DNA of 64,000 nucleotides from Massospora cicadina (taxonomy: Eukaryota > Entomophthoromycota > Entomophthoromycetes > Entomophthorales > Entomophthoraceae): assembly GCA_022478985.1 (NCBI GenBank), contig JAKSZP010005657.1, forward strand, positions 1 through 64,000, read 5' to 3'. Both the position numbers and the translations under genes were made by a program. Each line of letters starts with the position of its first letter. Position 1 is the stretch's first letter. Below the pieces are notes generated by a model, which saw only the letters and a program-made list of their open reading frames with translations, was not told where the DNA came from and searched no databases. This document shows, piece by piece, positions 45,591 to 56,259 of the stretch.

Positions 45591-45919
45591 ACACACACCC
45601 AATCTGTTGCACCAATTCTTAGGAGGTGAGGTAGGGAGAAAAAGGGGGCAACCTTGAGAGGGTATGCTATCACCCATCACTCTTCCACCACATGGGCGGA
45701 TTCTCCCTGTGACACAATAGGGCGGCTACATTATTCACCCTGTTTTGTGCAGGACGGAATTTACTCATGGTTGAGGCGAATGGCTGCTCCCCAGTACTTT
45801 TATATTTTCTTCCTCTTTTAACAATCATAGCACCACCAGGGTCTTGGGTGAGGACAATTCCTTTGTATGCCTTTGGCAACTTAATAACCAAGAGTGTGAC
45901 GTTCTTTATGAGATAGAGA

Positions 45920-46160
45920 GCATCAGGGTGCAGGGCGTGAAAGGCCTCTATCAGCTCACCACAATGTGCACAGTCACAGGCACTGACCCAACTATTCTCA
46001 ATGATGGAAACATCTTCCAGTCCTTGCGATTTTTAACCAAATGGCGTTATTTCTGAGAGGCCAATATTGCCTCAACCTCATCCTCCTCCAATCCCTCGAC
46101 CAAGATATGCTCCAGCTTCTCTTAGTTTCTCCCCTTAAATGGAGACAATTGAGAAACGTG
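45920..46160 (-). pseudogene. chromodomain-like integrase tail
   Basis: Reads SIFHVSQLSPFKGRN then EHILVEGLEEDEVEAILASQ and RHLVKNRKDW. HVSQLxPFKG is the usual end of gypsy integrase, and EVEAIL...(Y)LVKWKG is the usual chromodomain start. Here WKG is RKDW-like. Such domains can direct integration to modified chromatin. Confidence 0.6.
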
Positions 46161-46479
46161 GAAAATGGAGTGATGTTTCCAGTGGCTGGAAGATCAACCT
46201 AAACGCGCCATTGCGCAAATCTGACTCTACTACATGGTGCACAGAGCATTTGCTCACAAGCTTTTGTGAGGGGATCTTCATATGATGTGTTGCATATCCA
46301 ACATTACAGAGGACCCCACCGCGATTTCATGGGCAGGGAGAAAGTTGCAGTTTGGAAGAATTTGTAATTGCACATGGCCTTAATCAGGTGCTCTTAAACC
46401 AGGGATTGGGTGCTCCAAATGTTCTGCACATGGTCCATCCTAGCCATAAATTCCTGGAAAAGGCATGAGTTGATGAAAT

Positions 46480-47230
46480 GAAGGTTATACCCTAGCATAA
46501 TCTCGTACAGTGAGAAACCAGTAGATAATGAGTACCTTTATTATACAAAAATTAGGCTAATGAAAGATCATATGCCCAAGTTTCCTGCACGGCAAAGGTG
46601 CAACAGAGAAGATACTGTTCAAGTATCTAGTTCCCCCACTCCATTTGACTGTCAGACTAAGGATGGTATGAAGTTGATTAACACGGCTTAATCAAGATAA
46701 CCAGAAGTTTGGTCCAAAAATGCGCCTTAAACTGCAGTCCTTAGCTTCTCACAATCTCCTGAGACAAGCCAAACATTGAGAACACATGCTGCACAAAGAG
46801 CTGGGTCATCTCCTTGAAATTGATGGCTAATGAACTTGGGATAAAGAGGGAAAATTAGTAAAGTGGTCTATGACCATCATAATTGCAGTAAAACCTTTAG
46901 AGCTAGGAAACTCAATAATGAAATTGACTTACACTAAGGTCTATGGACCCTCCACCTGCTTCAGGGGATGGAGAAAACAATCTTACCTGATATATTCAAT
47001 TTTGTCCATGTGCACGTCATGCAATTAGTGATCCACGTTGGGATATCCTTAGAGATACCTGGTCAGTTATACAGCCATTTAACCAAATCAAGGCATTTTT
47101 TATTACCCCAGGTGGCCAACCACTAAGGAGTCATGGTAAGCACAAATGACTTTGTCATGGAGTTAAGGCGGAACCTACAGTCTTGATATGAAGTAAATCA
47201 TCCCCTCCATCAACAAATAATTGGTCTGCT
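46480..47230 (-). pseudogene. chromovirus-like integrase core
   Basis: The HHCC part reads LATWGNKKCLDLVKWLYN, PGISKDI and TNCMTCTWTK. The core reads SVNFIIEFPSSKGFTAIMMV and IDHFTNFP near 46980-46860, corresponding to S(M)DFI..LP..KGF..IMVVVDR. Near 46680-46610 it reads LSTSYHPLSDSQMEW-NQILEQYL with the Glu. The first catalytic Asp is Asn here and the second is not readable. Confidence 0.75.
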
Positions 47231-47299
47231 TATGCTGTAGAAGTACCAAATGGTATGACAGCTTAAGCCTTTAAACAGGCTTTTGACTTACTGATACCT

Positions 47300-48400
47300 A
47301 AGAGACAAGAGGCACATCTGGGGCCTAATCCACCACTAAAATTTCAGAGGGAGTGTCAGTAATAATGGGAGTCACGCTGATATGGGTGAGATTCGAATGT
47401 GAACTAATTCACAACACAATTAATGGAGCTCTACTATTTCAAAAGATATCAAAATTGATAAGGATGATAAGGATGATAAACTCCTGAAAGAGCAATCAAA
47501 ATCCTGAACCCTTCCTAAATCCTCAAATCTACCTAACAAAGGCGCCATTCCACTTGAAAAGATCTTGCCTTTCAGAGGTCACCAAAAACTGCCACTGCAA
47601 TCAAGAAGGGCTGAGTATGTCAAAAGCCTTTGGATTCCGCTGTCCCAATCAAGAGATCTTCATACATTGCTCAATACTGATTTTCTCATAAATTTTATCC
47701 TAAGTGCTAAATTCTGAGGATCACTTAATTGATAAGATAAATCATGTTTATATAATTTGGAGAAGTTCGGCTTTAATATCCTCAATTTTAACCAGTACCT
47801 TACAGTATATTGACTTTTTGGAAGTTCACTAGCTTATTAAAATCTAGCTCTGATTCTTCTTGTTGATCTTGGGCAAAGTTTTTTCAAATTTAGGAACTTT
47901 TACTAATTCAGGCAAAGGTACAAGGAAAATATATCTGACTTAACAGCTTGTTAACACCCTTTTAAAACAAACTCTGATAAAACCCAGGTATAATATAATT
48001 AAGAAAATAAATTCAATTATGGGATATTATTGGATAATGGATTCATTAAGGCTGAACGCCAGTATTTATGCCTCAAGGCATCTCCTGGTCACATTTCAAG
48101 CACGCAATTCCTGAAGATATTATTTTTCCCCTCAGTTTGTCCCTTGGTCTGATATGCTCATGACCCATTGCTAGGACTATTGGCAACATACTCTCGAATT
48201 TTGGGAAGGTTTCAGAAACAAAGATTGCAACATGAACATGCAAAATTGTCCTAAAATCATTCCAATTTGTGTTTTGTCAAACAGTTGATTATTTACGACT
48301 TCTGAAAATTTGACATACATTTCCAATATGACATACCCCAAATTAGGATGACAGCAAGCCTCTATATAGCATTAGGTACCTCCATTTGGGCGGTCCATGT
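47300..48400. other. unassigned AT-rich stretch
   Basis: Between the chromovirus fragment and the gypsy-3 leader. A minus-strand segment near 47290-47200 (RLKLSYHLVLLQHKQTNYLL) may belong to the fragment. Otherwise nothing recognised. Confidence 0.35.
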
Positions 48401-48599
48401 TCAATTGCTATCATGCTGATTATAAGGATTGACATACAAAATTCGCCATAGGGCGGGAAACTGAAAAAATATGATGGCAATCTTATAGTTGTATCTGCCC
48501 ATGGTATTTATATTGCTATTTTTAGGTAATAATCACCCAACGATTTTTTAGAGATATATAGTCAATATTATGCTCAATTGGTATGGACCAATTGCCAAG

Positions 48600-48775
48600 T
48601 TGTCATGAGTATAATCGGCCTTAGTTAAACTAAGTATTTAGGCCCAAGATGTCAAAAGGGTAAACTGCCTATATTGATATTAGGATATTCAGCCTAAGTT
48701 GTAATAAAGATAATTGGCCATAATTGATTGTTTGTGTAATTGGCAAGATATAGAGAGGGTAATCGGCCTAAGTTG
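48600..48775 (+). repeat. degenerate short repeats in the gypsy-3 leader
   Basis: Variants of TAATCGGCCTAAGTTGATT recur about every 40-60 bp: TAATCGGCCTTAGTTAAAC (near 48612), ATTCAGCCTAAGTTGT, TAATTGGCCATAATTGATT and TAATCGGCCTAAGTTGATT (near 48760). Could be enhancer-like LTR subrepeats. Confidence 0.6.
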
Positions 48776-48850
48776 ATTTTTGTCAAAGGGTTTATTTTTG
48801 AGTCAAGTATCAGAATTAGACACTAAGTGATTTCAAATCTTGCATGACCC

Positions 48851-48880
48851 TATAAATAGCTATAATCACTAATCAATAAA
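48851..48880 (+). promoter_or_regulatory. TATA box and AATAAA signal in the probable gypsy-3 5' LTR
   Basis: TATAAATAGC at 48851-48860 and AATAAA at 48875-48880 lie shortly upstream of the gag-like region, in the arrangement of an LTR promoter and polyadenylation signal. The LTR itself is not proven, since its partner is outside the window. Confidence 0.4.
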
Positions 48881-49099
48881 GATACCTTCAGTTTTATTAG
48901 TTATAGTTACTAGAGTTTTTTACCTGTTTTATACAGCTATCATGCCTGTTAAAAGTGAACAGAGATTTCCTTAACAACACTTTCTAATGATAGATTGCCT
49001 TAGGGAAGAAACAATTCTAGGATATTTCCGTTGGAGCTACATTCAACTAATAATTGAGTATCCTTTGAAGGTCAAACTTTTAAAAAACATGAAACTGGT

Positions 49100-50379
49100 T
49101 CTCATTTCCAGGTTTTTCTGAGGCTATCTTGTAAAGACCTAACTTCCAGGTACATAATTTCAGTGATCACAACCCAACCAATATGGAGAAGATAAAGATT
49201 TTGACCAGATGGGTCTTTACCAACAATCAATTTATGGCTCTACCTCACACCTGAGAGCTTGAATTCAATGTAACCATGATTCTTACTATTTCAGCCCTAG
49301 ATAATTCAGCTTCCAGATCTTGTTTGCCGATGTTGCCAACACTATCTCAACATTACTTGATGGAACTATTACCCCTGGTGGAAGATCCAGCCATAGCCAC
49401 TCTGAATGAATTTCTGCAGCATGAAACATCTATATTAAAGACCTGATCTTCCTAGAAATGAAGTAGGAGTAGCCCAAATGAAAACTTACATTTGGTGATT
49501 TATTTACCCCACTTTACACCATCAAATGCAGTTACTTGGGCTACACCACTTGGAGATAATATGGTAGCTTGGATTATCTCATCAAATTCACGCTCACGTT
49601 TCTTGAATTGTGTGAAGCTGCATCTAATCTTGTTCAATATAATCATGAGGCCATTCTGGACTACTTCTGGGAGAACATCAAAATTTATCGTCACTTGGCC
49701 CAGATTGACACTGGATTTATCCAATACCTGCAAGGTGAACTTTCTCAGCGGATGATCTATGCAACTACTGACATTGACCAATAAGTGGAGCGCACTTTGT
49801 CTAATCTCATCAACCTAATCTCTGAAATTACCAAACCACTGATTTCCAAATTGCTGCCTTAGCTGCCTGGATTCATCAGTTGAGCAGACGAACTGCTATG
49901 ATGCCAATTCTTGAAATTATTATTCAAAAAGGACCTTATAGTGAAACTGAACCTAGTGGGAAGGAAAAAGAACAAGGACCAGCTGAGCCTGAAGGTCCCT
50001 GTGGTCCTCCTGAAGCCTCTCCACCTGTTGGACCTTCCTTTGATATTAACCATGAGGCTCAGATTAAGGTTTCTGAGCTACAACTACTAATGGTGGCTGA
50101 GGAGCAGAGATGAGTATTCAAGAGGATCATCTTGATATGGATCCAACTTTTATCTCCTTTTACAACAAGTATGTGAAAAGTAACTGTAAACTGTTTAAAC
50201 TTTATTGACTCCCAGGCTTAAGTTAACTGTCAACTTGAGCTGATGAATTCCAATTTCTAAACAATTGAAGCTAAACAAGATTATTTCTCCACTCAATTAA
50301 CCCTTTAATCAGCCAAGATCTTAAAGCTCCATCAACTCTTAAATATCAAGGCCCACCTATGCATGTCAATGGCTGTTAC
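49100..50379 (+). pseudogene. gypsy-3 gag, 5' portion
   Basis: Broken frames before the gypsy-2 insertion, for example 49569-49784 (LTFLELCEAASNLVQYNHEA) and 49880-50113, which ends in KVSELQLLMVAEEQ after a Pro/Glu-rich PEGPCGPPEASPP segment. The gag continues at 57817 after gypsy-2. I rely on position and helical, charged character, because no signature motif is visible here. Confidence 0.4.
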
Positions 50380-50384
50380 ACTGC
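50380..50384. repeat. target duplication of gypsy-2 (left)
   Basis: ACTGC, with TCTGC at 57812-57816 (4 of 5 identical). Confidence 0.6.
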
Positions 50385-50890
50385 TGTCAAGTGTTTGATA
50401 GGACTGGAAAATAAGCTATATATCAGACAGATTGTATTTTATGTGTTGAGATGAACCTCAAGATTTGAGCAGTAGATTATGTCAATGTGAAGCAAATTGA
50501 TTGAAGTACTAATAGCTTAGCAGTTTGAGAACATTCTGCTGAAGGCTCAATGATGGGATGAAACCCTAAAGTTGTAGCAAATAACGAGTTACTAAGCAGA
50601 AGGGTTGAAACCAACTAAGAATACTGAGGATTAAGAGTTGATCATGAGAATGAGATGTAGAGGTCTTTTGAAAAGTTTGAGAGTAGTAAAGGGATACTCA
50701 AAGTAGCCCATTAGTTTATACATTAACTAAATTGCTACTGTCAGAGCTATTGTCAGAGCGATATTCTTATTTAGTATTTTATTTATCTATTTAGGGATTG
50801 GTAATCTTCATATAATCCGTCCATGTCTTGGTGGGATTGAGCCTGTGCAATAAGCTAATGGAATTCGCCCACTACCGCCAAAAGTTAACA
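50385..50890 (+). repeat. gypsy-2 5' LTR
   Basis: About 506 bp from TGTCAAGTGTTTGATA to CCAAAAGTTAACA. Matches 57327-57811 along its length, including ATTTGAGCAGTAGATT and GATGGGATGAAACCC. Confidence 0.85.
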
Positions 50891-50899
50891 GTGGTGCTC

Positions 50900-52045
50900 A
50901 CTACAGGGAGACCATTGATCAACACGTTAAAAAGCTTCATATTTGCCATGCCATGGCGAAACTGGCTCATCTTGATAAGTTACTACCTTTGTTTATTGAT
51001 TTATATAATACGCAGAACTTAAAGATTGCCTTGGATAAACTACTCCATGCTCAAAAAATGCTTTTCTGAGAGAATAAGGGTATAACAGATCATCTTGACA
51101 AGGCATTCCACCTCTGCACCTGGTGGGTTGCCAAGCCAGCCAACTTGCCGACCACTTGGGTGACACTAAAGAGCGGCTATATTGCGCAGAGCATATTTGG
51201 GATAGTAGTTCTGGAGAGAGAGGGGTATGAATTGACAAGCTTCCACCACTTAACCACAATGGTAACATACCTGGATTCTTTAGTACAGTTCATATTCATA
51301 GTAGAAGGGGCTTCCAATCAGTGGAAAACTAAACTGTCGTTATCTGCTTTGGATGTCAAAAGCGCCAACCATGTCACATGTTACCTTAAAAGTAGTACTG
51401 TGACTTTATAAGAGGTGAAGGAGATAGTGATCCGCCTGTTTGAGGGTGTAGAAAAAATGGCGCGGCACAAGGCATAGTTTTTGACAATCTATTTTTTAAA
51501 AAAATGAGTCATTGGTGGAGTTTGTGGATCCATTTATGGCGGAGGCTCACGTGTTAATGGGATCAAATATCTTAACTAAAGAGGAAGTTGGCATAGCAAT
51601 GACAGCGGCTGTCAAGCCATATTGTGATCTTTATAATGCTATGAACCACATTCTTCAAGATGATGCAGAGATATACTAAGAAAAGTCAATTATTTATGCC
51701 ATTTATCTGTCATTTTTAGTGCTCCCAATGTGGAATGGAGATCCCCTGCAACTGCTACAGAGTCCCCATCAGAAAATGGACACCAACAACTAGGTTATAA
51801 TCCGTTTGTTAATCCTCATCCACTTAATTCTCTGGCGGGTCCTTTATGTCCCCATTATTCTCACCCAGCTTATCCTCTGATGAATTACAATCCATCATTT
51901 AATTTCTGACCCAGACCTTTTGGCTTGATACAAAGACAAGAGACGTTTATAAATGCTTGTTTCTCCTGTGGCCAAAGAGGCCATTATGCGGCTAGCTGTC
52001 CGGGCAAACTAAATGTTCAGGCAGTACCAGCTGTCCCAATCAAAC
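50900..52045 (+). pseudogene. gypsy-2 gag with zinc knuckle
   Basis: Capsid-like frame 51145-51411 (SGYIAQSIFGIVVLERE, VEGASNQWKTKLSLSA) continuing with VIRLFEGVEKMARHK. Near 51958-52000 is a clear knuckle, CFSCGQRGHYAASC (CX2CX4HX4C), the nucleic-acid-binding nucleocapsid motif. Stops and shifts occur throughout. Y2 is inserted just after the knuckle. Confidence 0.75.
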
Positions 52046-52063
52046 AGGGAGAATGTCAAGTGG

Positions 52064-52082
52064 AGTAGAGATGGGACGCTCT
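52064..52082. repeat. target duplication of Y2 (left)
   Basis: AGTAGAGATGGGACGCTCT here and AGTAGAGATGGGATGCTCT at 53404-53422, 18 of 19 identical. The best target duplication in the window. Confidence 0.9.
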
Positions 52083-53403
52083 CTCTGCCATGAGCTCACG
52101 GAGGGTTCAGCTATTTATGGCGCAGACCCCATGTTGCAGTTTGTGGTTCCCAAAGGGGAAAATCATTTGGAAGGACCATGTGCCTTTGTGACAATCCACT
52201 TATTTCATCAAAATTCCCACCTCATGTTCCCCACCCCGCACTGTGATCAGATCTGCCTATGATCACCTTATGGGCGCTCACATTGAAAACAGCTGCACCA
52301 TTTGACCCTTGTTCTTAAGCTTGACCACTAAGAGTGCAAGTGCCCCATAGTTTCCCCTTCACCATTTCTGCCGCTCCTCCCTAGGAGTTAGGCCAGTGGC
52401 TATTTCTCCCCAAATTTTTGAATGGGGTTTGATCCTCTTGCTCCAACTTCAGGGAAATTTGGCACTGGATTTCAAAGCGGTGGCCAATACAAAACAAAAT
52501 TTTACAAAATTTTAATAAATAATATGACCAGATTACAGAAGCCTGAGTTGATGGATGAACATGTTTCAGCTGAGCTGCCATGGTCAACAGCACGTGGCCA
52601 ATCAGCTCCTGCCACTGCCCCAATTCCACTGGCTGGCCCAGCACTGGCTTAATACAATCCATTTGAGGCTCTCAAATGGATTGATGAGGATAAATGGCCG
52701 TACCATGTGAATCCAGATTTTGCTTTGTAGGAGTTCTTGATTGATCCCCACAATTTGCATCCCCACTGTTTTCGCCCTCAAAAATTGTTTCCCAGTCTAT
52801 AAAAATATTAACATAATGGCAGTTGAGGCTACAGTTGCCCCTGTTAACACCCTACTTCGCAGCATCTTCATGGGGCGATGTAGCCTTTCTGTTGAGGGCA
52901 TCCCTATCCCCAATTTTCCCATAATTGAGGAAGATGTAAAATATGAAATTGAGGAGCTTGCATTTGGTGCAAGCTGTGCTTGCATCAATGAAGCAAAATT
53001 CTTCTCTTTTCAACCTCAATTATCCCAAAAACTGCCATCACGTCAAGTTGTTCACTTGTGTGCCTGCTCTCATCACTTTTTCTGATCATCAACTTGCTCA
53101 ATACGTTGAGGCAATGGACACTGACAGCCTCATTAACGTAGAAAACCCACAATTATATCTCCTTATTCCACATGCCGCTGATGCCCCAACCCCTATGTTG
53201 TCCACCATGGTCCGCCAGTTAAAGCAGGCATTGGACAAAAGTTTCCTCAAAGCTTCCTCGCCTCCTGATATGACGTCATAGCCTGTTAGCTGAGGTGCCA
53301 TATGAGGAATTTATTTAAGTTAATCCCTTTGTTTGGCCTATTTGCAGATAAAGATGCGTGATGGATCCTCATTTTAGGTTATACACCACTAGTGCTAATA
53401 GAA
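52083..53403 (+). mobile_element. retroposon Y2, 5'-truncated, inside gypsy-2
   Basis: A 1.32-kb insertion with a 19-bp target duplication. It begins inside the N-terminal domain (HELTEGSAIYGADPMLQFVV) and ends CACCACTAGTGCTAATAGAA, the Y-family terminus. A knuckle relic near 52290-52360 includes KLDH and ECKCP in one frame and SCTI-stop-PL in another. No RT or endonuclease. Confidence 0.85.
52422..53281 (+). pseudogene. Y-family protein, Y2 copy
   Basis: Frames 52422-52652, 52741-53085 and 52943-53281 together show VSAELPWSTARGQS, NPFEALKWIDEDKWPYHV (near 52655-52710), GIPIPNFPIIEEDVKYEIEE, LAFGASCACINEAKF, LITFSDHQLAQYVEAMDTDS and PMLSTMVRQLKQALDKSF. The same blocks in the same order occur in Y1 and Y3. 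A probable stop codon follows near 53280. I do not recognise the domain. Acidic, helical and about 230 residues long. Confidence 0.6.
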
Positions 53404-53829
53404 AGTAGAGATGGGATGCTCTACCTCTTCTAGTACATAGATTTATTTATCCCTGATGAATTCCATGAGTCACTTTGTGTCAGTCCTGGTACTCACCTTG
53501 AAGATTTATTATTTCAACCTACCCCTAGAATATCTTGTCTTCAAACTAAGGGAGAGACCCAAATAATGCAGACTCAAAGTTCCTTCAATATATTCAAAAA
53601 CTGCACGCCTAAAAAACTTTGAGCAGAGTAGTACAGTCAAAGTCAGACCTTCAATGAATGTTGCAACCATAGAGGGGATGAACGTGGCGAATTCTGTAGA
53701 GAAAATTGCCCAGGAGTATCCTCATGTTGGTGCCAATTTTCACTTTTCTGGATAACCAAAATCCCTTGTATGTTTATGTAATAAACACCAATGGTTTCTC
53801 TTATTTGGAGTGTACATAATGTGACATTT

Positions 53830-54110
53830 TAGTTTAAAATACAAAAGTTCTGGCGATTATAGGTACTGGCACTCCCATCATATTGATATCCATCAAGCTC
53901 ATGGCTAAGCTGCAGCTGAAGCCTGATGTGGAACACCAAGTAGTGTATGGGACTGTGGGGGCACAGAGCCCTGTTTCAGAGGGTGCTTTCAGTGCATTGC
54001 CCCTAAGGTTCAGTTCAGTCAGTGCATCCACTCTGGTGGTGGCTCTGCCTAATAATACCTATGATATGATGATCAAGGTCACTTCATGTGGCAATTTGGG
54101 GCGGTGATTG
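53830..54110 (+). pseudogene. gypsy-2 aspartic protease
   Basis: Reads VLAIIGTGTPIILISIKL, the active-site block where the family has Asp-Thr-Gly, so the catalytic Asp is Gly here (IIGTGTP). Then follow VVYGTVGAQSPVSEGAF and TLVVALPNNTYDMMIKV, where the flap and the usual YDxLLG region are expected. It lies before RT. The change of the active-site Asp makes this copy inactive. Confidence 0.7.
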
Positions 54111-54779
54111 ATATGGCGGGATAAATATTTAATAATCTAGGACAACTGATCCCTATCTATATCACCTCCACTGGGGTCCTGGGAGACCCAATACACTCCA
54201 GTCAAATTAATCTTGTGTATAGCAACTGTGTGACAAATGTTTGATATTGGCAGATGAAGCGGAGGTACCAAGCTCTTCCCAACTAGATTTACAAGTACAA
54301 CGGTATTCCACTACAGGCTGTAAGTTCTTTAAGCATGCCATCTGGGCCTCAGGTCATAATAGGGATGAAGCTCAAAATAGACATCCCTGAAGGGCTATAC
54401 AGGAAAATTATGGGGCCATACCAGCAATTATGGCTAGAACCCCATGTGGCTCCTGGGCTCCTGTTACCAGGGCAGCGGGAATTAAAGGTGTTGATAGAAA
54501 ACCTGTAGAAGGAGTTTATGGAGGTTCAAAGGCACAAAGTGGTGGCTTATCTGCATCTGATTCCTATTGATGAGTTCCACCATATTTATATCTTTGGTTC
54601 TTGGGCGGGCCTCAGACTACCTGTAAAAACTTCATCCAGCGTAATGACTATGGTTCCATGTGAGGCTCTAACTGGCCTGTCAGAGGACCAGAAGGACTCA
54701 ATTATGGATCTGTTTGAAAAATACTGAGGCATTTTTGCATCCAACCATGATTTGGGATAAACAAGGAATTTTGCATTGG

Positions 54780-55380
54780 TAGGACTTAGGAGATCACCTT
54801 CTCATTTGGTCACAGTCTATCCGTTGCTCAAAGGCTTTGGAAAGGGTATTATCCAAGGAGATATATAAATTGATTGAACAGGGAATGTTAGAGCCATTAA
54901 AGAGCCCCTGGGCGTCACTAGTTCTAATTGTCAAGAAAAATGATGGAACTAACTGAGTAGTAATCAATTACCCGAAGCTTAACAGCATCATGAAAAAATG
55001 TACCCACTTCTGAAAATTGATGATGCTTTATATTGGCTTAGAAGTGTCAACTATTTCCCCGCTATGGACTTGATATTGGGTTACTGGCGAATTAAGTTAA
55101 TGGTGGTGGAACAGGAGAAGTGCGCCATAATAACCTCAAAGGGGTTGTTCCATACTACACATATACCACAAGGCTTGTGCAACGCCCCATCTAAATTCCA
55201 GTGGGCTATGGACACTATCTTAGGTGACCTGAATCTGTCTTGCATTATACTATACCTTGATGATACCAATTTGTTCTCATTAATATTCATAGAACATCTC
55301 AATAATTGGAACAAGTGTTCCACCACCTCGCTGAAGCCAACATAAAAATAAAGCCTTGAAAGTACCACTTTTTAAGAAGC
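54780..55380 (+). pseudogene. gypsy-2 reverse transcriptase
   Basis: SPWASLVLIVKKNDGTN near 54905, VVINYPKLNS, then the frame 54998-55345 with YPLLKIDDALYWLRSVNYF, MDLILGYWRIKL, EQEKCAIITSKGLFHTTHIP, QGLCNAPSKFQWAMDTIL and the active site YLDD at 55253-55264. Relative to the consensus one block is LILGYW for LxSGYW. The 115-residue stretch is open, but upstream and downstream segments contain stops. Confidence 0.85.
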
Positions 55381-55399
55381 AACTGTAACATATCAGTTT

Positions 55400-56090
55400 T
55401 GTGGTAGATTCAAATGGGCTAGTCTTCAGCCAGCAAAGGTTGAAGCTATATGCAAGATGACTCAGCTAGGTAATAAGCGGGATATACAAGTGTTTGGGGA
55501 TGGTTAAATACTACTTGCGGTTCATTTCTAACTTCAGTTGTATTAGTGCTCTGCTCTTTGAGCTTTTAAAAATGCTACCTTTGAATGGACCAATCGTTGT
55601 CAAAGCGCTTTTGATGTCTTACAAACTGCGTTGGCTAGAAAACCCATTTTGCTTTACCCTAGTTCTAAGAAGGAATATATTGTGCAAATGGAAGCTTCTC
55701 TTTCCACAGTAGGGGCGGTGTTATCCCAAAAAGATGATGACTGTGTGGAGCATTCCATTAATATTGTAGCCAAAGATTAACGTACCCTGAACGTAATTAC
55801 ACCATGGCTGAGCAGGAGAGTTTGATGGTGATATGCATATAAAAAGTTCTGGGTCTACCCCTACGGGGTGAAATTCAAAGTGGTAACATATCATGCCTCC
55901 TTACGTTGGCTTCATAATCTTTGGGAACCTGAAGGACGGTTTGCGCAATGGGCCTTGAAGCTCCAAGTGTATGACTTTGAGATAGTACACTGGCCAGGGG
56001 AGAAACAGCACAATGCAGACTGCCTCTTGCGTTTACCAATGGTTGCCATTACAAACGATTTGGCTGGATCATTTATGATAAGTTGATTGT
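55400..56090 (+). pseudogene. gypsy-2 RNase H region
   Basis: KYYLRFISNFSCISALLFEL near 55500 is the segment after RT. VQMEASLSTVGAVLSQKDDD near 55683-55740 is the RNase H start, with Glu for the usual Asp of TDAS. 55868-56086 reads ASLRWLHNLWEPEGRFAQWA and YDFEIVHWPGEKQHNADCL, with the ADxL motif. Frames are split. Confidence 0.8.
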
Positions 56091-56259
56091 GGCAAATATC
56101 ATGATGAACCACCACAAGTGATCAAGGCGCTAAAAAGCTTAGATAATATACCTTCTTGCGCAATGATAAATTATATAACAAACTTGGCGAAGCGACACTA
56201 AGTTCCCAAAGCCCTCTGTTAGGCCAGAAATTATTGTGGATGCCCATAATACAATAGTT

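Larger units (their letters stand above)
45600..47300 (-). mobile_element. chromovirus-like Ty3/gypsy fragment
   Basis: Minus-strand 3' part of a gypsy element different from gypsy-2/3/4: an integrase HHCC region (about 47230-47000), a catalytic core (about 46985-46560) and a chromodomain-like tail (about 46160-45920). No RT or LTR pair was recognised. The open frame 45891-45670 continues the tail. Many stops. Confidence 0.7.

Noticed and set aside
47370..47400. GATTCGAAT sequence resembling a tRNA B box
   Set aside because: No A box at proper spacing and no cloverleaf could be drawn.
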